NCBI GenBank assembly: GCA_902806565.1
Contig: CADCXA010000009.1
Span: 62,001 to 126,000, forward strand
Reading direction: 5' to 3'
DNA length: 64,000 bases
Source: Hypoxylon rubiginosum
Lineage: Eukaryota > Ascomycota > Sordariomycetes > Xylariales > Hypoxylaceae
The notes beneath the pieces are model-generated. The model had not been told where the DNA came from. It ran no database searches and saw only the letters and a list, made by a program, of their open reading frames with translations. The position numbers were made by a program, and so were the translations under genes. Each line of letters starts with the position of its first letter. The stretch's first letter is position 1. Below are positions 14,756-26,513 of this stretch, in pieces.

Positions 14756-16455
14756 TTACTGAGGTTGCTGGAAGCCTTGCCTACCCATCTCTTCACTTTC
14801 CAAGCTGAGCTCCTTAATAAGCAGCGATACAAAGAAGCCGACGCCAGAAAAGCACGTAACTATAATCCAGATAGCTTGGAACGAGTTTCGATAGACCTCA
14901 ACGATGCCCACCATACAGTCGGCCGGAAGATTGAGCGTCCTAAGTGTAGGAATAAAACCGACAGCCTGACTCGCATCATTCAGGATTGTCGCCTGCTCCG
15001 GAAGTATACCCAAGGTGGACATACTCTGCTGAAATACGGAGCTGAAGGCAGTTGAGCTTACTGCAAGACCGACTAATGCGCCGAAAAGGCGGAAGATGAC
15101 GAGCATACCAACTGCAAGACCTGTGTCGTCGACATTTAGTACACTGGCCTGCATGGGAACCTGCGTGCCTGTGAAGAGGGTGCCTACCCCGACTCCGAGC
15201 AGGCACTGGAGAGCATATACTTCGACACGGGGGGTTCCTTGATCCACCAAATACCAGACCCCCAAGGATATAGTGGTAAAAACCCAGCCTACCCAGAGAA
15301 GGATGCTATAACGGCGGGTGAGTTCTATAATGACGGGTGCAAAGAAACTAAACGCCACGACAAGAGCGCAAACAGGAAGAGTAGACTTGGCTGCTTCCAG
15401 GGGAGACTCTAGGAGTACAGCTTGAAAGAATAGAGGTAAGTACAATAACATGGTATACAGCAACAACCCATGTATAAACCCCGTAACTAGTGACGCAATG
15501 CTAGTAACACTAGTAAAAATGCGGTAGGGGAAGAGAGCGTCGGTTGGTATCTTCTCGTAGAAGCAAAGTATCGTAAGTATCACAATGCCGACAATCAGAG
15601 GCACGAGGGTTCTCCATGAAGACCACGGATACAACGCATCAGCCCAGCTAAGGGGTAAAGCTGTGGAGGCGGCCCCAGTCGCGAATAGTGCCATACCAAT
15701 CCAATCAAGCCGACGCACTTTTGTGCTGAATGGTAATGGGATTTGACGTAGGTGTAGGAAGAAAAGTGAGAGCAAGAACGCCACCCCCACGATAGGCAGA
15801 TTAACCCAGCCTATCCACCTCCAGCTGACGTACTCGCTCAACACGGCGCCTAAAATAGGTCCCGAGATGGTCCCCGCGGCAATAGCCACGGCAAGGAGGC
15901 CAAGATAGAGCGGGCGCTCCTTAAGGCTCGTGATGTCGGCGAGAATGACCTCTTCCAGAACGTCGAGGCCACCCGCTCCCAAGCCCTGGATAAGCCTGCC
16001 CGCGATAAGCACCGGCATGTTGTGAGCGGTGGAAAATACGACGGCACCAATGGCAAAGAGCACCATTGATGTGTATAGCGGTTGCTTACGGCCTAGCACG
16101 TCGGACACACTGACGTAGATGGGTTGTGTGATGGCAACACCAAGGACGAAGGAGATGCTAGCCCAGAAGGACTCTAGCGTTGTCCCTCGCAGTTTGCTAG
16201 TAATGGCCTGTTCCAAAGGAAATGGAATTCCTCAGCAACATGTTAAACTCGTTTTGATGCTCGTAGACTCACTGGCAACGCGATTGCGAGAGACGTTGCG
16301 TCCCAAGAGGTTATCAGGGCCAACATTCCTAGGGACAGTAAAGACATATAGAAGGAGAAAGGCTTTTGAAATGTTGGGGGTATTTCGGGTACGCCAGCTC
16401 TGTCTGTTCGGGCGTTATGCTCCCCTGGCTGTGGGGACTGTCGTTCGCTGCACAT
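14756..16455 (-). CDS. MFS multidrug-type transporter (DHA family)
   Basis: Plasma-membrane proton-coupled efflux permease of the major facilitator superfamily, about 544 aa. Two exons: 16455-16273, then 16207-14756, joined over a 65-nt intron with donor GTGAGT and acceptor ACAG. The join is phase 0 and gives ...SLAIALP|AITSKLRGTTLES, typical of fungal DHA exporters. The start is the ATG at 16455; the large ORF alone has no proper ATG at its head and lacks the first membrane segment (FYMSLLSLGMLALITSWDATS). MFS motif A (SDVLGRK) lies near residue 95 and antiporter motif C (GTISGPILGAVL) near residue 173; further hydrophobic segments follow. It sits head-to-tail downstream of an alpha-oxoamine synthase and next to the RIPed block, so export of a locally made metabolite is plausible but inferred. 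The substrate cannot be read from sequence. Confidence 0.9.
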
Positions 16456-16849
16456 GGTGACGAATGGCTAGGTAGGTACTTGTCAACAGGCCCAAAAGCA
16501 TGGCCTCACTGAGAGGGTTGAAATGGTGATTTATCCCGGCAAATGGTACGGATAAGGTCGAGACAAGCCGAATATATGAGATACTTTACTTTCGAAAGGT
16601 GCGCCACTTGCATCTACCTAGGTACGCATGTAGGTTGGTTATCATTAAGAAGGGAAGCGAAAATGACCGAAGGGAGGGAAAAGGGAGGGTGACACAAATG
16701 CAATGCCCAAGACAATTAATTAACATACCGAAACGGCCAATTAAACCTCCTAATCACACGGGCTGCGACATGTCGGTTCCCACAACATCAAAGGACTTAA
16801 TGACTTTAATAGTACCGAGTACTCGATATGTACTATATCAGTAGGCTAA
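16456..16849. other. Intergenic: MFS promoter and 3' flank of the oxoamine synthase
   Basis: 394 bp between the transporter start codon and the oxoamine synthase stop codon, both genes on the minus strand. It must hold the transporter promoter and the upstream gene's 3' end. No RNA gene, long repeat or conserved ORF is seen. Confidence 0.6.
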
Positions 16850-18392
16850 CTAAGTATTTTGTACCCATTGAGCGGCCTGCATTGCGAAAATTTGGCGCGC
16901 CGCGCTTGGCAGGCTGTTGTCCAACTTGTTATGCTCAATGTCTATCATTTCCCTGGCCCAGTCGCAGATTACGGACGCCAGTGCGGTGACCTGCTCTAGA
17001 GTATTGTGTGCGTGTATCACGAGTCGAACGCGACTCTCACCTTTAGGCACTACGGGGAAGGCCATTGGGTAGGCATTCATGTTATTGAGCAGCAAGTGGA
17101 AGAAAAGGAATTGCTCGTGACGTGGTCGCGTGCGAAGGGGGATGATATGAGTTTGAAACGGCCGTTGCTCCCAGCCTTCGAGAATTGGAATCGACAAGAC
17201 TCCAGCATTGGTAACTTCATTCCATATGGGATTTGAGGTGATAGTTTTGAAGAAGTGCTTGACGTTGCGTTGAATTCTGTCCTGTGCCTGCCCACCGAAG
17301 GTATTTGTTAGTGAGGAGGATTCTGGATTGCTACCAGGTAGGTACATATGTTAAAGAATACTCACCGGCTGGATCTCTCCACTCATAAAAAGTTTATAGC
17401 CAGCTATAATTGAAGCAACCATTGGAAAAGACGGTGCACCACTGAAGGTGATGGATCGCGCATAGTTTAGCAACATTCGCCGTACCGTCTTGTTACAAAG
17501 GACAATGCCTTTAATACAGGTCAGCGAATAAATACAGTGTACGGAATAACGATGGAGCCCTCTTACCTCCGGTTGATCCTAGAGCCTTGCTAGCAACATT
17601 GACTCGGATTGCTATCTCCTTCTCTAGCCCTAACATTGACGCTAATCCTCTGCCCTTGTCTCCGATGACTCCAAGGCTATGTGCTTCGTCTAGAACGAAC
17701 TGGGCATTTCCCAGTGGGAACTCGTCCTTGACAACGTCGAGGAGCTCCTCAAGGGGACACACATCACCGTCCATACTATAAATGGACTCAACGCACACAA
17801 GAACGGAGAGCGTCCCGTGGGCGAACTTTGGTTGTTCCTTTTTCAACGAAACGAAGGTGTCACGCAACGAATCCGGATCATTGTGACGGAATGGCAACTT
17901 GTACTCAGCTAGGCTAAGATGAAGACCCTCATGGCTGCTTGCGTGCACAAGTTCGTCATAGACTATCGCGTCTCCAGCCAACGGTACACCGGACAAGACA
18001 CCAACGTTGGCGGCGAAACCGGAGGGTGTGATGAATGCCGTTTCGACGCCATGAAAACTAGCGATTTGCTGTTCTACCTGATTAAGATAGCTATAGTTTC
18101 CATACTGGATTCGTGAGCCGGATGCACTGAGGTCGAACTCAGGCTGGCATGCAAGCTCGGCAAGAAACGCCTCGCGGACCTTGCCCGATCGAGAAAGAGA
18201 GAGAAAGTCACAGGTCGTGAAGTCGGCGACTGTGTTATCCCATCGTGGCTTAAGCCCCAGAAGATAATTTTGGCTACGCCGAATGTCCATAGCCACCTCC
18301 AGGTTTCGAAAGAAGGCAGGCTCCGTGCTCATCGATGGCCCGCGACAGCGCTGGTCATCAGTCCATTCCTTAATAACGAGATCGGAATACAT
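16850..18392 (-). CDS. Alpha-oxoamine synthase (class II PLP aminotransferase fold)
   Basis: PLP enzyme of the BioF/Kbl/ALAS/SPT family, which condenses an amino acid with an acyl-CoA or acyl-carrier thioester with loss of CO2. Model: exons 18392-17567, 17508-17366 and 17287-16850, with introns of 58 and 78 nt (GTAAGA/AAAG and GTGAGT/GCAG with an ACTAAC branch), giving 468 aa. Visible signatures: substrate-loop ASGSRIQYGN near residue 90, DELVHAS near 146, PLP-ring DEAHSLGV near 235, and the Schiff-base lysine in NVASKALGSTGG (K269). The exon 2 join restores GGIVLCNKTVRRMLLNYARS, as expected after the lysine. Length and motifs suggest an intact enzyme. No mitochondrial presequence is obvious, which argues against ALAS. 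It could be a BioF-like enzyme of biotin synthesis or a secondary-metabolite synthase; the neighbouring MFS, SDR and methyltransferase favour the latter weakly. Confidence 0.88.
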
Positions 18393-19013
18393 ATTTTGGC
18401 GAAATATTCAAGACTTAACAGGGCATAAGTGATGGATTTGAGTTAGTATGTCATGGACAACAAGCTGAAGCGGATGAGAAAGAACAGAAAACTAGAAGAC
18501 TCGGCTTATCACGATTTTATGAAGAACGGTACAGCAACCTTACTTAGGTGCATCACATCTACACATGTACGTACCTAGGTGCCTAGTATTTCAAGGTACG
18601 TACCTATAAAGGTACATACCTAGGTACCTAGGTAGATATACATACCCTTTAGTAACTAATATAGCAACCTACCTAGGAGGTAGATATACGTGTAAGACTT
18701 AGATTATAGTTGCACAATAAGCCCATCCACTCTAAGCCTTGTGGTCACCAGCCTGCAGGTAGGAGGGTGTACGCATAAGTTAGTTATTTGACGCTGTGTT
18801 ACTCTTGCATATTACTTCCCTCCACCATTAAAATGGCGATGTAGGTTTCTCCTCAGGGTGGTCTCGGGTTCGCCGTACTCGACCCTATTTCAACCCCTGA
18901 TGTAATGATTACTATCCGATCATTTCCCATTCAAAACATTGACAGAATCGCGTAGGAGCAGCATCGTCAGCTACATACCCATCTAGTCAACATAATCAAG
19001 TGCATCTACAAAC
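18393..19013. promoter_or_regulatory. Divergent intergenic region rich in CCTAGG motifs
   Basis: 621 bp between the oxoamine synthase (minus) and the rhodopsin-domain protein (plus), so it must contain both promoters. From 18,540 to 18,690 it carries a dense cluster of overlapping acctaggt/gtaccta units, the densest in the window. No clear TATA box can be assigned to either gene. Confidence 0.55.
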
Positions 19014-20653
19014 ATGTCTCTTGAACAATTTCACCTGCTTTCCTCAGAAGAGCAAGAGGTACTCCTAAATGGACCAGCACTCTCTGCCCCAGTAGGCGCT
19101 GTGTCAGAACTTGACAGGCCCCCAAACGAGAGTCACGTCGCTCTCGCTACAATAATCATCTGTTTGATTATTTCCACCATTGCCATCGCCTTCCGGGCTT
19201 ATTCTAAAGTCGTCATCATACGAAAGGTGTCTTTAGGAGACTGTGAGCTACATCTGAGTACTTCATACGCTAGCTTAACTAAACATATATAGTTCTCGCT
19301 TTCTCGGCATATGTACTTCTTCGCCTGCCTTACCCACCCCGATGAAGCTGATTAATGGCCAGGTTATGTTTGTTGCTTTTGCATCTTTGGGTTTTCGTTT
19401 AATCCACACCACTGGGTTCTTCGTACATCAGTGGAATATTCGGCTTAGGAACCTGTCCGAAGTTCTTTACGTAAGCGATGCTTTCCTATGATTTTCGGTT
19501 GCCTATGGTCGGAAAAGATTTCACTAAACCAGTATCATCAGATATTCCACCTTGGGTCCGCTTTCTATTCGATTGCAATAATGAATTTAAAAACCGCGAT
19601 TCTTCTCGAATGGCTGAGAATATTTGTTCCACCAGGAGTTCGTGGTAACTTCTTTGTAAGTTTACAGGTTCTACCATATATCCTTAAATGCGATCAGTAC
19701 AGCAAATCCAGGGTTACGCCGGGAATATTTGCTTAGATAACACAAGCTGTTCATGAGCTAACTAGATGGCTGTAGTGGTCTTGTCACATTCTTTTATGGA
19801 TCGATGTCCTATTCTACGGCTCTTCATTCATTGTAGAGAACCTCTCCTGCAGGCCACATAATAAGATATGGGATCCAACAGTGCCCGGATCTTGTATCAA
19901 CAGTAAAGCCTTGAGTGTCGCCAGCGCGTCTATCAATGTTGTCTCACACATTCTAATTTTAACTCTCCCTCATACCATAATTTGGAAGCTGAACATGACA
20001 ACGAAAAAAAAAATTAGCGTCTCGCTACTGTTCGCGATTGGCATATTGTGAGCAAAACTCCACGCCAGCTGTCATTATAAACCTAGAGCTTATATAATAT
20101 GAACAGGGCTTTTATTTCGGGCACACTTAGGCTTGTTTATACAGTCAAGTTTTATGAGACATCCGACTTTACGTATACCCTATGTGGGATGGCACTATGG
20201 TGTATTGCCGAGCTGACGTTTGTTATTTTGGTCTTTTGCGCGCCGTCAATCCCGAGGATTCTTCGTGATAATGAGCTCATATCCAAGTTCTTTGCATCCA
20301 TAAGATCATGGGCACGCACTTCTTTCCGCATCTCTCCGCCGGCCTCCAACAACGATAGTAGGGATAAGACGGGTCGCGCCAACCGTATATTCCCTATTCC
20401 TCACCTTGGGAAGACTTATCAGAGAGTTAACGAAAATGCCTTCCCCCTTGGAAACTTGACTGCCCCAGAGTATCCACCTCCTAATTCCCTTGCGCACAAT
20501 CACATGTGCTCTAACCGGGAGTCCGATGCACAGATTCAGCCAGAAGGCATCATTCGCACCATCGAGTTCGACGCTACTGAAGAACGACAAAACGACAACG
20601 TTGCGGCAAATAAGAACAAATTTAAACTTCCATGGGATCCACGCTTCTCATGA
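19014..20653 (+). CDS. Rhodopsin-domain (PTH11/SAT4-type) integral membrane protein
   Basis: Seven-helix fungal membrane protein of the family containing PTH11-like receptors and the satratoxin-cluster SAT4 type; most members have no known function. Six-exon model: 19014-19242, 19293-19312, 19363-19470, 19542-19655, 19776-20047, 20107-20653, giving 429 aa with every junction in frame. Family marks after splicing: TTGFFVHQWNIRL after the second helix, NLKTAILLEWLRIFVPPG, CRPHNKIWDPTVPGSC, LTLPHTIIWKLNM and LRLVYTVKFYETSDFTYT. The C-terminal 120 residues are hydrophilic and cytosolic by family topology. Exon 2 is only 20 nt and intron 2 (50 nt) uses donor GTACTT; without these the frame breaks at 19,338. 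No damaging change is needed to read the gene, so I treat it as intact. Transcribed divergently from the oxoamine synthase. Confidence 0.8.
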
Positions 20654-20770
20654 GATGGGTATTATTGTTCATTCATTATGATACTACCTAAGGATACCTT
20701 AGGTGTCGTAGGAATTGGTATCATTGTTTTCCTAGAAAAGAAATTTCGGTTTTAGTTCAAATGGACATGT

Positions 20771-21444
20771 TCAGGACGTGCATGTGGACCACCTCGTCTG
20801 ACTGGTTGTATAATTTCCTAGGTACTTTGTATGAAATGGATGAACTTGGTGGCAATGAATAATGATCCCTCGGCCAACAGCACCGGGGGACCTGAGTGAC
20901 GACTTGAAAGTGGTCTCATACGCGTCGAGGAGCTCGGTCATGAAAACGACGTCGTCTGGTAGGCAGAAGTTGGCGAGAACAGATGAAAATTTCTCTCTTT
21001 GATAATCAAATGAGGCCTTCCCATCCGAGAAAGCGATGGCTGCCTTCTCTTCGAGAACGTTGGCGTATTCTTCTTTCAGTGCCGCCATCCGTGTGTTATA
21101 CCGTTTGGGAATTTCGTCAGGTCATCATTTGTTGCAGTCCCTAAACTGCGACGAAACTCGTGTAAGGTATCGTCAAGATCAAACCTGTACCAGGTTTTCT
21201 CGGCAAACATAGCACGAAGTTGCAGCATATTGTCGCCCCAGCAATCGAGATACAGACGACCGACATGTTCCTCAATGCTACCCTTCTCGGTGTTAGATAG
21301 AAGATTGTGGCATAGCACGCCTGCCTCGATCAAAGAGCTGGCGTCCACAGTAGCAACCATTCCGAGAACTTTCTCGTCGTAGTAGATTGATATCTTCCGT
21401 GCAAAGACAAAGGACGAACCAAAGGGTTTCTCAAAGTTAAGCAT
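20771..21444 (-). pseudogene. Broken HAD-superfamily hydrolase
   Basis: Two overlapping open frames carry one protein. The first (ATG at 21444) holds the HAD nucleophile motif WYRFDLDDTLHEFRR, with the catalytic DxD. The second continues with IPKRYNTRMAALKEEY and FSDGKASFDYQREKFSSVLANF, which is the helical cap of the same family. The frame changes at about 21,115-21,122, in ctgacgaaat; one missing base would explain it, and no acceptable intron fits the gap. After the cap (FKSSLRSPGAVG) the family sequence stops, and motifs II-IV (the K and GDxxxD regions) are absent before the stop at 20771. Frameshift plus C-terminal loss make a functional phosphatase unlikely. A sequencing error could explain the frameshift but not the lost C-terminus. 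The first 80 residues are not recognisable HAD sequence. Confidence 0.65.
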
Positions 21445-21801
21445 AGTCTGTAAATGGGCAGCGTGCGGAATATATTCGTAAAGCAGTCAATCAAATTTTG
21501 TATATCGGTCCGGCCAACGTTCTTCCAGCTGGATCTGTGTCATTATTCGTCTACCAACCGCAAGGGTTACCGTTTGGAGACTGCGAAATATAGGCATATG
21601 CTAGGTAACACTTTGAGTTGTAGGGTGGATTTGTGGACAACTTTGACGCATACCGCTCGATATCTTGCTCAGAAACAAACGGGAATAGGCAAAGAGTATG
21701 TACGCCCACAACATGGCAATTGGAAATTGACAACTATAGGGTTACGAATTCGTGTCTATTCAACCCCGAGACACCCACACCCAGTGGAAACCCCTATAAA
21801 T
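21445..21801. other. Intergenic, no feature recognised
   Basis: 357 bp between the HAD relic (minus) and the SDR stop codon (minus). Only small unconvincing ORFs in opposing frames are present; no RNA gene or repeat is seen. Confidence 0.5.
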
Positions 21802-22805
21802 TTACCAAGGTAACACGCCCCCATCAACATCTACCATGCCATTCTTCGCAATATCATCATCCCTTCCGCCCTGGATTATGTCTACAAGGGCCTCGGCGGG
21901 CTCCTTTGGGTCTCTAGCGCCCATCTTTAGACGCATCTTACGACCCTTCTCTCCCGTCAGGTTCGAGACGCACCAGCCTGGGTTGAAAGCGAGGACCTTG
22001 CAGCCCCATTCGGCATAATTATATCGATGACAGGCTGCTAGCATATTTACTGCAACGGCAGGAATTAGCCATTACTTCTACGGGTAAAATACTTGAAGGA
22101 TTGAAACACGTCTCGAGAGTAACTACTCCAAATCATTTCTGACAAGTTTAATTGTATTCCAATGGATACCTAGGTGCCTAAGGTAGGTGAAAAGGGGTTC
22201 GATGAAGTCATGGTGTTACATACCAGCTGCTTTACTTATTCGGTACGAGTCGCCACGGAGATGGCGATACTGGTAGTTCGGATCCAGACGGTTTGTCACA
22301 GAGCCCTGCTCGGATGAGACGTAGACGATGTATGGATCAGTCGACTTCTTGAGCAGCGGCTCCAGCGTCTCGGTTACTACCACCTGACCGAAGACGTTGG
22401 TCTCGAAAGTCTGGCGGAGAGCAGTTAGAGTATCCATCTGCTGGTAAACCATAAGACCCGCGTTGTTTATGAGCACGTCAAGCTTGCCGAACTGAGTCTC
22501 AATTTCATCCTTGGCGGTCTGGATTGACTTCTGGTCGGTAACATCAATCTGAAGCACCGATATGGCGCCTTTCAGAGAGCTTGAGTGTGTCCGTTGCATA
22601 TCGTTCAAGGCCAGTTGGCCCTTCTCCAGCGACCGGCTACCAAGTAAAACATGGAAACTAGGTAAAGCATTCGATAGAGCAACAACTGTCTCATATCCGA
22701 TGCCGCTATTAGCGCCTAGAATGTCCACTTTAGTATTCTCGACGCGTGATATTCGTGTTCAGCTTGCTCACCGGTGACGAGGATGACTGTCTTGTTTGAT
22801 GCCAT
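21802..22805 (-). CDS. Short-chain dehydrogenase/reductase (SDR)
   Basis: NAD(P)-dependent oxidoreductase of the classical SDR type, 257 aa. Exons 22805-22772, 22715-22224 and 22049-21802; introns are 56 nt (GTGAGC ... TACTAAAG branch ... CTAG) and 174 nt (GTATGT ... GCAG). The first join builds the cofactor-binding TGANSGIG motif at residues 11-18, which neither exon has alone, so the start at 22805 is well supported. Further motifs: INNAG near residue 93, the catalytic serine in VSSEQGS, and Y169-x3-K173 (SYRISK). The last exon gives the usual EWGCKVLAFNPGWCVSNLTGE. The substrate is unknown. The second intron is long for this locus and contains cctaggtg-type repeat motifs. The same-strand position with the oxoamine synthase and MFS fits a shared pathway, by inference only. 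Confidence 0.88.
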
Positions 22806-25800
22806 TGCGAGCCAAGATTAGATGATTTTTCTTTCCAGCAATAGAGGAGCTAGGCCAGGGCGACCTTTACTTCGTTTTTCGTAAAGGCCAAATGGTACAA
22901 TATGAACTAGGTAGGTAGGTAGGCAAGTATGTGATCTAATATCGAGACGCATAGCGTCCAATATATATACCTTACCGAGTAACTAGACGTTTCTAGTTGA
23001 AGGAGATTAGAGAAACACTTCAAAGATTAAATCCGTCACTACCAGTGGCATCGCATCACCACGCCCTCCGGGCACCGCACTTTTGTTAGAAAACTAGTAA
23101 GGACCTTCTATCATGAAGCAAACAGCAAGAGCCTAGACCGACTATCATTAGATCCGATGTTATCGCCACTCTACTGCAGCGGACTCCAAATGGAGTCCGA
23201 CTGGTACGACTCTGTTGAGTCCGTTAAGTCCGCAGGCTGGCCGAATTTCAACGCAACTACTTTCTAGGAGAGGCGTTATTTGCAACTAGGTACTACGAGT
23301 ATAGACGATTGAAACTATAGTATACCTACCAAGGTAGGTATTTAAATATGTAGATGCTATTATATCTGAGGTTTTTCTTGGGTGCTTTTCGTGCACGCAC
23401 GGGTGTCTAAGGCTCGTCTCTTAGTTCGCGATAGCAGTAGAACGTTAAAACCTACCTAGGTAGTAATATACCATTGATACGTCGTTTATAAAGCTAACAC
23501 ATACGAATAAAGTTATGTTATTTCAGAGTGTTAGCTTCTTTGCCATCTTGTAGAAGTGCCGTCTATCTTAGTTTCATTAGGGGCATACAAGGTACCCATA
23601 CAACTTGGCATTGCTATCGTTACTTAGAGATATGACTACTGATATTCTGCATAAAAGTACCTTGAGCCATTTAGTACTATGGTTTGTGATAATATTATTG
23701 TGGTTTATTTATTTACCACCAAGCCAGCCACATAAAGGGGCTATGATCGAGGGGCTATCAACGAAAGCCATTCTTAAGGAATATCGCCGATCCATTCGTC
23801 CATAACTTTGACCCTACATTTAATAACCCATTTTTACCGAGAGATGTTGACTGCTGCCGCTCGTGGCTGATCGAATTACATCTATAGCTGCCTGCCTCAT
23901 GGTACCTAGAATAAACAACATACCGAATGATAGATTTCGTTTTTATATAGTCTTTACTTTGATCCTGCATCACACAGCTGATCACTGAAAGGCTGCAGCC
24001 GCCTAGGACTCTGGGTGTAATTTTGGAGAATACACCGATTACGGTGTGGTCTATTACGTGCTCAAGAACAATTGGCTCAGGCATTTTACACATCCACCTT
24101 AGTAGCAACTCAAACCCTTTACTGGCCCACGAGATATTTCATCGATTATATTATCATTATCGCCATATTCTATCAATGCCCTCACAGTTGGCTTATGAGT
24201 TTGTCGCCTGGGTCCCCAGCGAAGTATTGCAACGACATACAGCTTGCCGAAAAATGCCAATCGTTAAGGGGCGGGGGTATCCTCAAAGAGGTGGCATCGT
24301 AGTGGCGGGATGCAAAGATTCTAAACCAGGACCTCCCCAGTGAAAGATAGGGCAAATGAGCTGATATTGTGTGTATTAAATGAATTACTGGCTATCGTAA
24401 GTGAAGGGGGAAGCCCTGCTTTATATACACATCCACGCTAAGTCTCCATGTATTGTACCTGACAGTGGTCCTTTGTACCCTATTTCAACACTCCCCGAGG
24501 TGGTATTCCCTACATTTTTACACACTGTCAGTTAAATACGTGGGTACCTAACGAATTATAATAGACACCGATGACACCAAGCTGTCTAAGCCTTCCCCGC
24601 GTGCCTGCGACTGCGACGAGAATGAAACTCGTGATGGGGGCAGGCAGATCGTTGATTATGAAGAAGCAGAAACACCTATCCAGTGCGCACGCCTCAGGAT
24701 AGCCTGTCACTTCGATATCGTCTTGGGCCTGAGGCAATGGAAGTACGGGTTGCTGTCTTTTGACTGGAGCTATAAAGTCTAAAAGGGGGCATTTCGCGAA
24801 ATTGTGTGTGTAGCTCGGGAGAAATAGAGATAGGAATAAAGTAGTAAGGACAGAACAATAAATCCCAGACTTTATCTCCTGTTTTGTCATACGTAGTTAC
24901 TCGTTTGAGGCCCAGCTGAGTCTGCCTGTGTACGTAACAATTTGATTGAGCGTCCAAATGACCGAAATTGGGCACTGCATTTCATCCCAATTGAACTTGC
25001 TGTTACTGGGTATTCCAGGCCCAGGACATGGATCAAGCCTGTCCACTTGTCCAAAGGCCATACGCACCTAGGAGGTAGACGGCTCACCAAAAACTTACTG
25101 TCGGTTGCTAGGGCGGCCAAAAATAGGATACTGATGGCATTATCCCTCCTGCATCTCCGGTGTTAGTCTTGTCTTGGATGTACTGCACCCTTTTGGCACA
25201 CGGAATGGCGACCTTTGCGATTATGTTGGTGTACCTGCTCGGTGACAATGTTATCTAATATACGAAGATGTCCCTCATATATTCCACCGTTAGACTACGA
25301 CAACGTCAGCGACTAATTGGAAGTACTTCACATGATGATATAGCCGTACAATATATCACTAGACAGTGGGGTACCTCAGTTTTCATAAGAAACCTTGGTA
25401 AGGGTTAGGAGTTGTACATGGTTGAAGAGGTAGATGCTTGACTTGCAGACTCAGGCAGGGTTGGCTTCTAGAGCTTGCAAGAACCACGAGCATTAGGAAA
25501 GCTACCTGGGTTTACAATTAGAATGGGCTACAGCAATCCATCCTCCGAGTACCAGTCCATATTCTGGATTCGGTGCCCCTTGTTACCCTGGTACCTTGTT
25601 GAGAATATTACACAATCACTTCCAGTAAGAGCGTTAGACTTACTAGAAAGGGTATGCCTGGGGTTTCCGATTTGCATTTGCGGATTAGAAAAGGTATTGT
25701 GAACATTATCCTGTAAGAGCAGAGCAGCATGTGGCAGCCACACAATATGGAATATCAAGGGGGGTTGGCAACGCAATCCATTTGGGCGAAGACACACAGA

Positions 25801-26389
25801 TTACACTGATATTTAAATCATATTTCCTCCCTACTAGGTACATACTCACCTACAAAGTTACCTATCTGTCCTAGAGGTACTTCTGTGTTCTTCACATCCA
25901 AATGTTCGGTGGGAAAATAGCCACTGGAATACCTGAGGGTCACTAATACCTGAGGGTCACTAATACCTAAGGTCACTAGAATACCTAAGGTCGCTGGAAT
26001 ACCTAATGGGTACATAAATATTTCAGATCAAGATAGATTTCTTGAAAGAAGGAACGACCAATGCCTCATTTTGTTTGGGTGAATTTTACAGGTACTTGAG
26101 GTTAACAAACACCTACAGTCGACCTGGACCCTAGCAACGGAGCAGGCTGGACGTTACTTCCCTTTTATTCCGCCGACCACTAGGTAGGTACGCCGTTTCC
26201 TAGTTATTGTGTTTTCATACTGCCGACCAGCAACCGTACCTTCCCTCCCACTACACCGCTCTACCGGCCCTTTTCCTATTTGAAATTTTGAGAAGAAAAA
26301 AACCTGTTCTTTTTTTCAAAGTTTTTCCTTCACACACTCCTTTCATCCGCAGTCTCTTGACTTAACCTACTCGTCTTCGGTCTGTCCAC
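22806..26389. other. Gene-poor stretch with CCTAGG motifs and weak ORFs
   Basis: About 3.6 kb without a gene I can support. ORFs such as 24528-24890 (minus, 120 aa, hydrophobic start) and 24023-24343 (plus) show no family signature and lack a coherent exon structure. Repeated acctaggta/gtaggtaggt motifs occur near 22,165, 22,905, 23,330 and 23,450. The right half may hold decayed gene relics, but none can be named. The 5' flank of the SDR lies at the left end. Confidence 0.5.
25925..26012. repeat. 17-18-bp tandem repeat, about five copies
   Basis: Five imperfect copies of a unit of the form aatacctRaggtcactRg run head to tail; the later copies differ by small indels. It is non-coding and lies in the gene-poor stretch. 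Confidence 0.75.
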
Positions 26390-26450
26390 GGCTTGTCTTC
26401 GGTCTGTCCACGACTTGTCCACGACTTGTCCATGACTTGACCACGATTTC
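26390..26450. repeat. cttgtccacga short tandem repeat
   Basis: A run of diverged 11-12-bp units (cttgtccacga and ggtctgtccacg) lies directly upstream of the 24-bp minisatellite. It is non-coding as far as can be seen. Confidence 0.6.
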
Positions 26451-26513
26451 ATAGTACGTTCTCCTCTTCATAGTCTGGTCGTCTCTCCAGAAGCTGACAC
26501 TATCTTTTCATAG

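Noticed and set aside
14744..15055. 103-aa plus-strand ORF overlapping the MFS gene
   Set aside because: Shadow of the transporter exon on the other strand.
23605..23805. 66-aa membrane-like ORF
   Set aside because: It starts with TTG rather than ATG and lies in low-complexity gene-poor DNA.
24528..24890. 120-aa minus-strand ORF with hydrophobic start
   Set aside because: Mixed hydrophobic composition and one ATG, but no family motif and no supporting neighbouring exon.
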